Of a DNA stretch of 64,000 nucleotides, positions 44,376 through 51,419 are shown piece after piece. The notes under the pieces were generated by a model. It did no database searches, had not been told where the DNA came from, and saw only the letters and a list, made by a program, of their open reading frames with translations. The stretch covers positions 62,001 through 126,000 of the forward strand of contig NZ_CP009438.1 in NCBI RefSeq assembly GCF_000761215.1, read 5' to 3'. Within the stretch, counting starts at the first letter, position 1, and every line of letters begins with the position of its first letter. This DNA comes from Streptomyces glaucescens. Its GTDB lineage: Bacteria > Actinomycetota > Actinomycetes > Streptomycetales > Streptomycetaceae. Both the position numbers and the translations under genes were made by a program.

Positions 44376-45017
44376 TCAGGAGGTGGCGGGGACTGCGGCA
44401 TCGAGGCCGCGGGTCACGACGCGCCGTGCACTGCCGTCGGCCAGACGGTAGGACAGGCCCACCACGGCCGCCTGGCCGGCGGCCACTCGATCGGCCAGCA
44501 CGCGGGAGCGTTCCAGCAGCAGGTCGACGGTGCGCTCGATGTGCTCGTCGAGGATCTCTTCGGGCTGATGGTGTCCGGCGGCGTGAGCCGCGAGCACGCT
44601 GGGGGTCACCCGCTCGACAATGTCCCGGACGAAGCCTGCGGGCACCTGGCCGCCGTCGGCGGCGGCGCAGGCAGCCGCAATGGCCCCGCACGAGTCATGG
44701 CCCAGAACCACGACCAGCGGGCAGTCCAGCACGCTCACGCCGTATTCGATGCTGCCCAGCGCCTCCGCGCCGGCGACGTGCCCAGCGGTGCGCACCACGA
44801 ACAGGTCTCCCAGCCCCTGGTCGAAGATGATCTCGGCGGCCAGCCGGGAGTCGGAGCAGCCGAACAGCACGGCGAAGGGCTGCTGGGCGGGTGCGATCAG
44901 GGCGCGGCGGGTGGCGTCCTGGTTCGGGTGATCAGGGGAGCCTTTGACGAAGCGCTCGTTGCCCGCCATGAGCAGCTCGAAGGCTTCGCGGGGCGTCGGA
45001 GTCCGGGTCTGAGTCAT
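44376..45017 (-). CDS. Beta-class carbonic anhydrase
   Basis: 213 residues. Interconverts CO2 and bicarbonate. Zinc ligands: Cys54 in FGCSDSRL (with the dyad Asp56-Arg58), His107 and Cys110 in VVLGHDSCGA. Other conserved features are VVRTAGHV and GSIEYGVSVLDCPL. Start ATG 45017. Full length for the soluble beta class, no signal peptide, so cytoplasmic. Placed beside the partner-switching cluster, as seen with stress-linked carbonic anhydrases (inference). Confidence 0.95.
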   Translation of the reverse strand: MTQTRTPTPREAFELLMAGNERFVKGSPDHPNQDATRRALIAPAQQPFAVLFGCSDSRLAAEIIFDQGLGDLFVVRTAGHVAGAEALGSIEYGVSVLDCPLVVVLGHDSCGAIAAACAAADGGQVPAGFVRDIVERVTPSVLAAHAAGHHQPEEILDEHIERTVDLLLERSRVLADRVAAGQAAVVGLSYRLADGSARRVVTRGLDAAVPATS

Positions 45018-45394
45018 GGCCCGCAGCTTACGATCCGGCACCGGCCGCCGCTGCCGCGGGCCTCCCCGGAGTGTCCGGGGCGTCGATGTCGCCCGTGATG
45101 CCTCCGGCCGGTGGCGCCGTCCCGTGCGCTGCCATCGCCCCAGGTCCGGCGTCTCCCCCACCGGCGTTCCCCGCCTGGCGGCGCCGCCCCACTGACGGCG
45201 ACGCGGCGCGGAAGCCTCCGGCCGGCGCACAACCGGCGAACGGCGCCCCGGCCGCGGCCGGGACCGGCCGTCCCGCCCGCCTCCTCCCTTTCCGCTCCGG
45301 GCCAGGGGCATGGGACAGGGTGCCTGGAGCGGAAGGGGACAGGGGCGTCCACGGCGGGATGCCGCGGGTCAGGAAGAGGATGACGCTTCGCTGA
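45018..45394. other. No gene seen
   Basis: 377 bases of very GC-rich sequence; open frames are Pro/Ala/Arg-rich and have no recognisable features. Confidence 0.4.
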
Positions 45395-45817
45395 TCAGCG
45401 GATGTCGTTGCCGGGGTGCTCGCTGTCGTAGGTCTCACGGGCGCGGGCGATGTGAGCCCGGTGTTCGGTCGACCAGTCGGCGAGTGCCTTGACGAGGTGT
45501 GTCAGGCTCGCGCCCGTCTCGGTGAGCCGGTAGTCGACCTGGGCCGGCACGGTCGGATACACGGTCCGAAGGACCAGGCCGTCTCGCTCCAGCCGGCGCA
45601 CCGTAAGGGTCAGCATGCGCTGGGAGATCCCGTCGATGGCGCGCTGGAGTTCCCGGAAGCGCCGCGGGCCGCTGGCGAGTTCGACGATGACGAGGACCGA
45701 CCACTTGTCACCGACCCGGTCGAGGACGTCGCGGATCCCGCAGTCGGGGTGGTGCCGCTGTCCGCAGGGTTCGAGTTCGGCGGGTTCAGCGGTTACCTCG
45801 GTGTGCGTCACTGACAC
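45395..45817 (-). CDS. HxlR-family transcriptional regulator
   Basis: 140 residues. Conserved Cys near the N-terminus (PDCGIRDVLDRVGDKWSVLV) and the winged HTH (SGPRRFRELQRAIDGISQRM, LTLTVRRLERDGLVLRTVYP), with TETGASLTHLVKALADWS. Members sense electrophiles or disulphide stress through the Cys. Divergent from an NmrA-type NAD(P)H reductase, its probable target, with an inverted repeat between them. Confidence 0.92.
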   Translation of the reverse strand: MSVTHTEVTAEPAELEPCGQRHHPDCGIRDVLDRVGDKWSVLVIVELASGPRRFRELQRAIDGISQRMLTLTVRRLERDGLVLRTVYPTVPAQVDYRLTETGASLTHLVKALADWSTEHRAHIARARETYDSEHPGNDIR

Positions 45818-45861
45818 GAAACTGCCTCCTTGTGGGTCGATCCGGGCCGGTCGAAGATCTG

Positions 45862-45888
45862 ACCGTAGTTACCGAAGAGAACCACGGT
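45862..45888. promoter_or_regulatory. HxlR-type operator
   Basis: ACCGTAGTT, 9-base spacer, AACCACGGT: 8 of 9 positions pair. It sits 16 bases before the reductase start and 44 before the regulator start. Confidence 0.55.
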
Positions 45889-45904
45889 AGGAGACAGAAC
45901 CACA

Positions 45905-46720
45905 ATGATCATGGTGACCGGTGCGAACGGACAGCTCGGCTCCCTCACGCTCCAGGAGCTGGCTGAGCGCCACGTGCCCGCCCTGGGGGGCACTCGATCG
46001 CCCGCAGAAGGGCAGCGGCGACTCGACTTCGACGACCCCGCGAGCCTCGACCTCACCGGCGTCTCCACGCTGGTCCTCGTCTCGGCGGGGTACGCCGAGG
46101 ACGACCAGGTGATCACCCGGCACCAGGCAGTTCTGGACGCCGCGGTGCGCGACGGCGTGAGCCACGTGGTGTACACCAGCCTGGCTGGTGACGGTGACCA
46201 CCTTGGCTTCGCTCTCGCCCATCGGGCCACCGAGCAGCTGATCAAGGGCAGTGGCATGGGGTGGACGGTCCTGCGCAACGGGCTTTACGCCGAGCTCTTC
46301 GGGGCGCTTCTGACCTGGACCGCTGACGGCGTGGAATCGGCTTTCGGCGACGGAGCACTCGCCGCTGTGGCGCGGGCGGACCTGGCCGCGGCCGCAGCCG
46401 TCGTGGCCGGCGATCCGGCCGCGCACGCCGGCACGACGTATGACCTGGTCGGCGAACCGATCACCGCCGTCGACATCGCCGCGTCCCTCGGAGTCGCCCA
46501 CCGGACCATCGGGCTCAGCGAGTACCGGGCACGACTCCTCGCCGACGACACGCTACTCCCCTTCCAGCCGCCGATGCTCGCCTCGATCGCGACCAGCGTC
46601 CGCCACGGGTTCCTCGGGACCACCAGCCCTGACCTCGCCCAACTGCTCGGCCGACCGCTCACCGACCCGCTCACCGTCGCCAGGGACACCGCGGCCGCGA
46701 TGCGCCCCGACGCCGGCTGA
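45905..46720 (+). CDS. NmrA/QorB-like NAD(P)H-binding reductase
   Basis: 271 residues. The N-terminal Rossmann motif is MIMVTGANGQLGSLTL (GANGQLG). VVYTSLAGDGDHLGFALAHR has the family's substrate-pocket region, and GWTVLRNGLYAELFGALLTW is typical of NmrA-like quinone reductases. Divergent HxlR regulator, as in many qorB-hxlR pairs, suggests quinone or electrophile detoxification. Confidence 0.88.
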   Translation: MIMVTGANGQLGSLTLQELAERHVPALGGTRSPAEGQRRLDFDDPASLDLTGVSTLVLVSAGYAEDDQVITRHQAVLDAAVRDGVSHVVYTSLAGDGDHLGFALAHRATEQLIKGSGMGWTVLRNGLYAELFGALLTWTADGVESAFGDGALAAVARADLAAAAAVVAGDPAAHAGTTYDLVGEPITAVDIAASLGVAHRTIGLSEYRARLLADDTLLPFQPPMLASIATSVRHGFLGTTSPDLAQLLGRPLTDPLTVARDTAAAMRPDAG

Positions 46721-46744
46721 CACGGATGGTTCACCGCATACGGC

Positions 46745-47158
46745 GAAGTTCCCGAGCCCTCCGTTCGGTTCCCGGCCGGCCCCTTGTACGTCCCACTCCG
46801 GCCGGGTCCTTCATCCCCGACGGCGGAGGCCGGCGCGTCCACGGCCGTGCCGTCTGCCCCGGCCGCCGCCGCGCCACCGGTTTCGACTACATCCACTCGG
46901 CCGTCGACGACCACATCCGGCTCGCCTTCAGCGAAATCCACGGTGACGAGAAGGCACCACCTGCGCAGCCTTCCTGACCCGGGCCGCAACCTTCTTCGCC
47001 ACCTGCGGCATCGACCGCATCGAACGCGCCTGACGGACAACGCCGGCCCTACCGCGAGAGCTTCGCCTGACGGCAGACCCTGGCCGGCCTCGGCGCGACC
47101 GGCAAGTTCACCCGTGCCCACCGGCCGCAGACCAACGGCAAGCGAACGCCGGGCACTT
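46745..47158 (+). pseudogene. IS481-family transposase remnant
   Basis: Coding sense: ATGFDYIHSAVDDHIRLAFS (first catalytic Asp), EIHGDEK, frameshift near 46965, AFLTRAATFFATCGIDRIER, frameshift near 47032 where the second Asp block (LTDNG) should follow, YRESFA, stop, and TLAGLGATGKFTRAHRPQTN GK (third motif). Three frames, at least one stop, both ends missing. Confidence 0.7.
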
Positions 47159-47159
47159 C

Positions 47160-48083
47160 TCACGCCACCTTGATGACGACCTTGCCCGAGGTGTGACCGT
47201 TCTCGACGGTGGCGAGGGCGGCCGGGGCGTCGGAGAGCGGATGGACCGCGGTGATCACGGGGGCGAGGAGTCCGTCGAGGGCCAGCCGGGCCGACCGCTC
47301 CAGGTTCTCGCGGTCGACGCGACGCTCGACGAAACGCCCACCGAGATCGGGCACCGACATGTCACCCACAGCGATGACGTTGCGGGGATCCTGGGCCAGT
47401 GGAGCGACCGTCCGCAGCGAGGTGCCTCCGGCCAGGTCGACGATCCCGTCGAAGCCGTCCGGAACCAGCTCGCGTGCCGCGGCGGCGACGTCCTCGGCGG
47501 TGTAGTCGATGAACCGCACCCCGATGGCCTCGGCGTGCTCGCGTTTGGCGGTACTCCCGGTGCCGATCACCCGCAGCTCGCGCCCGACGGCCAGTCGCGC
47601 GACGGCGAGGCCGACCCCGCCCCCGACACCGTTGACCAGGACGGTGGCACCGGCCGGGAGGCTGAGCTGGTCGAGCACGTCCACCGCGGTCGTCCCGACC
47701 ACCGGCAGCGTTGCCGCCACGGTCGCGGACAGACCCTCCGGGATGCGCGCGGTGTTCGGCGCAGACAGCACCGTCGTCTCGGCGTAGGTGCCGCCGCCGG
47801 TGAGTGCGAAGCCGAAGACCGCGTCACCCACCTCGAGCTCGTTGACGTCCTCGCCCCGGGCGAGAACGGTTCCTGCTGCCTCCATGCCCAGCACGCGGGG
47901 AAACGGACGCCCGCCGTCGAGCCCGTCGACCAGGCCCGAGCGCAGAAGGTGGTCGAGGGGATTCACGCCGGCGGCGTCGACCTGGATCAGTACCTCGCCG
48001 CGAGCGGGGACAGGGTCGGGACGGTCGAAGAACTCCTGCACCTCGGGCCCGCCGTACCTGCCGAAACCCCACGCCTGTCCCAT
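47160..48083 (-). CDS. NADPH:quinone oxidoreductase-like (zinc-independent MDR) enzyme
   Basis: 307 residues. N-terminal GroES-like domain (GEVLIQVDAAGVNPLDHLLR, FPRVLGMEAAGTVLARGEDV). Rossmann domain with nucleotide-binding VLVNGVGGGVGLAVARLAVG, then GGTSLRTVAPLAQDPRNVIA and a C-terminal GKVVIKVA. Zinc ligands of alcohol dehydrogenases are absent. A MerR gene lies 106 bases upstream on the same strand, and a dyad in the gap fits MerR control. Confidence 0.9.
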   Translation of the reverse strand: MGQAWGFGRYGGPEVQEFFDRPDPVPARGEVLIQVDAAGVNPLDHLLRSGLVDGLDGGRPFPRVLGMEAAGTVLARGEDVNELEVGDAVFGFALTGGGTYAETTVLSAPNTARIPEGLSATVAATLPVVGTTAVDVLDQLSLPAGATVLVNGVGGGVGLAVARLAVGRELRVIGTGSTAKREHAEAIGVRFIDYTAEDVAAAARELVPDGFDGIVDLAGGTSLRTVAPLAQDPRNVIAVGDMSVPDLGGRFVERRVDRENLERSARLALDGLLAPVITAVHPLSDAPAALATVENGHTSGKVVIKVA

Positions 48084-48143
48084 CTTGGGCCGCCTCTCGT
48101 ATGAACGACCCGGTGATTCCGGGCGTTGTCGCCATCCTCACCT

Positions 48144-48159
48144 CTGACATTGATGTGAG
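48144..48159 (-). promoter_or_regulatory. MerR-type operator upstream of the oxidoreductase
   Basis: CTGACAT-TG-ATGTGAG, 6 of 7 pairs, about 60 bases before the oxidoreductase start and just beyond the merR stop. Position and dyad fit MerR activation of a promoter with a long spacer. Confidence 0.5.
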
Positions 48160-48189
48160 GGGCAACCGGCTGAGAGGCAGATCACAGCA

Positions 48190-48585
48190 TCAGGTCGACC
48201 GCGCCACCGGTTCCGGGGCCGTGGACAGCTCCGCCCGGTGTCGGCTGTTGGCCCTGATCAGCACGTCGAGTGCATTCCGGGTCTCGATCAGGTGCGCGAT
48301 GTCGGCGTCGATCCGGTCGCGCTCCCGCATCATCGCCGTGAACGTCTCCTCGGCGACGCCCAGGTCACCCGGGATGTCCACACACGGCAGCACAGTCGCG
48401 ATCACCCTGCTGGACATACCCGCGTCGAACAGCTGTTGGATGAGTGTCACGCGCTGGACCGCAGCATCGGAATAGTGACGCTGCCCCGCGTCGGAGCGTG
48501 AGCTGGTGAGCAGTCCCTGCTCTTCGTAGTACCGCAGTGAGCGCGGACTCACGCCCGTGCGCTCGGACAACTCCCCTATTCGCAT
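48190..48585 (-). CDS. MerR-family transcriptional regulator
   Basis: 131 residues. N-terminal HTH MRIGELSERTGVSPRSLRYY then EEQGLLTSSRSDAGQRHYSD with the conserved RYYE and R-HY. Long dimerisation helix about 75-120 (ERDRIDADIAHLIETRNALD). The only Cys (Cys69) is in VIATVLPCVDIP; no metal-binding CxxC tail, so it probably senses an organic molecule. Directly precedes the quinone oxidoreductase gene. Confidence 0.92.
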   Translation of the reverse strand: MRIGELSERTGVSPRSLRYYEEQGLLTSSRSDAGQRHYSDAAVQRVTLIQQLFDAGMSSRVIATVLPCVDIPGDLGVAEETFTAMMRERDRIDADIAHLIETRNALDVLIRANSRHRAELSTAPEPVARST

Positions 48586-48920
48586 CCCTGAGAGCCTACG
48601 CCCCGCGTGCTCCAGGGTTCAGGCCGCCGGCGCGTCATGGAGGCTCGCGAACACCCCCACGGCCGCATGGTTGTCGCCCGGTCCCCCGGCTGAGCACGTT
48701 CGCCGGTACACGCCTGAGCGCCTTCCCCGGTACGCCGACGCCGCAATCATTCCCCCCACTCGGCATCCGATCAACCACGTGTGTCGTGCAGAGGCCTGCG
48801 AGGTCGCCGGAATTCTCTCGCCTCCCTGTAAAGAATCCGGTGCTCCCGGGACTGTGGGGTGGATGTACGGCTGCTGCCTCACCGTGGGGCGTTGACAAGC
48901 CGCAGACTGAAGGAGGTCCG
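48586..48920. other. Intergenic, no gene seen
   Basis: Promoter region of merR (minus) and of the small ORF at 48921 (plus). AAGGAGG at 48910-48916 is a consensus ribosome site. Confidence 0.45.
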
Positions 48921-49112
48921 GTGGATGTGACGGGCGTCGAGGCGGGGTTGTTCCTGGTGCTGCTCTTCGCGCCGGCACTGAGCTGCGTGCTGAAGAGCAT
49001 CGCGTTCCGCAACCGCGCGGCGGGGAAGGCCTCACTGATGCGCGCCAGGGCCGCGTCGGGTGACCGGAAGGACCGTGGACACGGTCCGGGGAAGCGGGGT
49101 GGGTGTGGCTGA
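48921..49112 (+). CDS. Small membrane protein, 63 aa, overlapping the sigma gene
   Basis: GTG 48921 with an ideal AAGGAGG five bases upstream gives MDVTGVEAGLFLVLLFAPAL then SCVLKSIAFRNRAAGKASLM and a basic tail. One membrane helix at about residues 6-26. It overlaps the start of the sigma-like gene in another frame, so the two must be coupled. No family known; a partner for the membrane-bound sigma factor is possible. Confidence 0.55.
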   Translation: MDVTGVEAGLFLVLLFAPALSCVLKSIAFRNRAAGKASLMRARAASGDRKDRGHGPGKRGGCG

Positions 49113-50082
49113 GTACGAGGACAGAGAGCCAGGGCACGCCGAGGCGCTGGGCGCGCTGGTCGTCGAGCGTTATGCGCAGATGGTGGGCTATGCCCGCAAG
49201 CGGCTGCGTCTGTGCGGGGTCCCGCTGTCTTCGGCAGACCCGGAGGACCTCGTGCAGAACGTGCTCATGTCCGTCCTGGCGCACACCGCGCCGATCGAGA
49301 ATCTCCGCCCGTACGTCTTCACTGCCATCAGGAACGAGGTTCGGCGTGCGGCACTGCGCTGCCACGGTGGTCAGGCGTACGCGTCCCTGGACGCGGACAT
49401 CCGGCTGGAGACTGCCGGAACCGTCGACCCGTGCGACATGGCCGACCTGCGGCTGGAAGTCAAGTCCGCGCTGAGCTCCCTGCCGCCGAAGCAGCGCGAG
49501 TCGGTGTGGTGCAACAAAGGGCTGGGACTGACCCAAGCGGAAACGGCTGAGGTGATGGGGGCAGCACCGGGGACCGTCGCCACCCACGTCTCCCGAGCGG
49601 TCGTCGCGCTGAGGGGCACGCTCGGGGCTGTTCTGGCGGTGGTGCTGTCCCTCTTCGCCGCGGCGTGGGTCCGCACCGGCACATTCCCCGTTCTCCCTGC
49701 CGCAGGTGGTGATCTCACGGAGCGACTTGAAGACTGGGTGGCTCTCTGGGGGTGGCCGGGACTTGTGGTCGCGGCCATGACCGGTGCGTTCGTGGCGTTC
49801 ATCGTCTCCAGGGCGATGTACACCCGGTATCTCGGCGTGCGGGCACGCCTGCGCAGCAGACGGGCCGGGGAGTCGCATGACGAAGAGTGGATCGTGCGTC
49901 CTGTGGCTGGCACGACCGCTGAAAACAAGGCCTATCGCTGTCCGGGGTGCGACCACGTGATTACCTCTGGCACTCCGCACGTAGTCGCATGGCCCGCTAG
50001 CAGCGGTGCGGACCACCGACGGCACTGGCACAGGTCGTGCTGGAATGCGCGCAAGCGTCGCACCGCACGGCTGACAGCGTAA
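49060..50082 (+). CDS. Membrane-tethered ECF sigma factor with zinc-ribbon tail, 340 aa
   Basis: Sigma region 2 about 35-100 (ADPEDLVQNVLMSVLAHTAP, LRPYVFTAIRNEVRRAALRC) and region 4 about 136-186 (LSSLPPKQRESVWCNKGLGL, AETAEVMGAAPGTVATHVSR). It does not end there: a membrane helix follows at about 188-204 (TLGAVLAVVLSLFAAAW). An extracytoplasmic loop and a second helix about 234-252 (GLVVAAMTGAFVAFIV) come next. The cytoplasmic tail has C294-P-G-C297, H324 and C327 (YRCPGCDHVITSGTPHVVAW, HWHRSCW), a zinc-ribbon otherwise found as separate small Streptomyces proteins. GTG 49060 is the longest start; GTG 49105 is likely too. No anti-sigma gene is adjacent, so control may be built in. Confidence 0.8.
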   Translation: MTGRTVDTVRGSGVGVAEYEDREPGHAEALGALVVERYAQMVGYARKRLRLCGVPLSSADPEDLVQNVLMSVLAHTAPIENLRPYVFTAIRNEVRRAALRCHGGQAYASLDADIRLETAGTVDPCDMADLRLEVKSALSSLPPKQRESVWCNKGLGLTQAETAEVMGAAPGTVATHVSRAVVALRGTLGAVLAVVLSLFAAAWVRTGTFPVLPAAGGDLTERLEDWVALWGWPGLVVAAMTGAFVAFIVSRAMYTRYLGVRARLRSRRAGESHDEEWIVRPVAGTTAENKAYRCPGCDHVITSGTPHVVAWPASSGADHRRHWHRSCWNARKRRTARLTA

Positions 50083-50386
50083 CGACCTTGTACGGCACCA
50101 ACTGATCATTGCGATATGCGTTCCGTTCAGGGCCTTGGCAGTTTGGCTGGTGGGCTGGTGGGCGGCACAGTTCCGCAGGTTCCAGTGATCTTGTGCCTGT
50201 GATCTGTGGACATGTGTCCGCTCCGCTGCTCCTCCTCGCCCACCGCAAGGTCGGCGGCGTCCGGGCCGACTGCCTGGGCATGTGGACTGGCGGAGCGAGT
50301 CGCCCGGTTGGCCTTCACATCTCCGAAGAAGGCTTTGACGGGGCTTGATACCCGGTCCGTGGTGCACGAACGGGCTTCACCGCTCA
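50083..50386. other. No gene seen
   Basis: 300 bases between convergent genes; no coding pattern or terminator recognised. Confidence 0.4.
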
Positions 50387-51265
50387 CTACCCGACTTGCC
50401 CGGTGGCTCTTGGGGTCCGGGCGGGTGACTCATGTGCCGGGGTGACGGTGTGGGCGAGTTGGACGCGTGAGTGCAGGCCGAGTTTCCGGTAGACGCGGGT
50501 CAGGGTCGCTTCGACCGTTTTGACGCTGATGGTGAGAGCGGTGGCGATGTCGCGGTTGCTTGCTCCGGCGGCGGCGAGTTCGGCGCAGCGTTGCTCGGCG
50601 GAGGTGAGGCGGGGGCGGCTGTTGGTTCCTGCCGGGACGGCCTCGAGTCGGCCAAGGGTGTGTGCGGCGGTTTCGGCCCAGGGATGTGCTTGGTGGGCGG
50701 TGAAGAGGTCGACGGCGTTCTGCGCGGCGGTGCGGGCGCTGGCGCGTCGGCGTCCGCGTCGTTCGGTGTTGCTGAGTGCCAGCAGGGTCCTGCCGCGCTC
50801 CAGGGGAAGGTGGCGGAGGCGGTCGGCTGCGTCGGTGAGGCGCTGGGCGGCGGTGTCGTAGTCGCCGCAGGCAGCGTCCAGAAGCGCTTGGACGCGTTCG
50901 AGCGGAGGGAGCGCCGTGTCCCTGCCGAGGTCGGTCGCGGTGCGGCGGGTGTCGTCCAGCAGATCCTGTACCTGGTCGAGGCGGCCGAGGGCGACGAGGG
51001 CTTCGGCGAGTTCCGGGTGCCAGCGCAGGACGGACGGGTCGCGGACCTGCTGGAGCCCTTCCAGGGCGCGGACCTCCTCCAGGGCTTCCAGCGCTTCCTT
51101 GGGGTGGCCGGCGGCCAGGAGGAGGTGGCCGAGGGCGAAGAGGTGCGGGAGAGGAAGACCTTGTTGCCCTCCTGCCGGGCGGTTTCGACTCCGCGGCGGG
51201 CGTGGGCCAGGGCGTGGTCGGTGCGCCGGGCGTTGCCCTCGACGAGGGCGGAGGTGTAACACGCC
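50387..51265 (-). pseudogene. LuxR-family regulator, truncated and frameshifted
   Basis: C-terminal part of a large ATPase/TPR-type LuxR regulator. TPR-like repeats (LFALGHLLLAAGHPKEALEA, HPELAEALVALGRLDQVQDL, RTLLALSNTERRGRRRASAR) lead to an intact HTH: LTSAEQRCAELAAAGASNRD and TALTISVKTVEATLTRVYRK. Near 51150 one base is missing: HARRGVETARQEGNKVFLSR upstream is in another frame. The ATPase half that relatives carry is absent. Divergent from the pentapeptide gene. Confidence 0.75.
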
Positions 51266-51419
51266 GGCGCGGGTGGCAGGCCCGTCCGGACCCCCTCGGG
51301 TGGTCCGGCCACAGCAGCCACCGCGTACACGCGGACTGACTCCTTGGCTGGGCTCCATCAGCTCGCGTTACTGCTGGGATGGCAGCAACTGCCATGTCGG
51401 ACCGCTACGTTGTGCCGGC

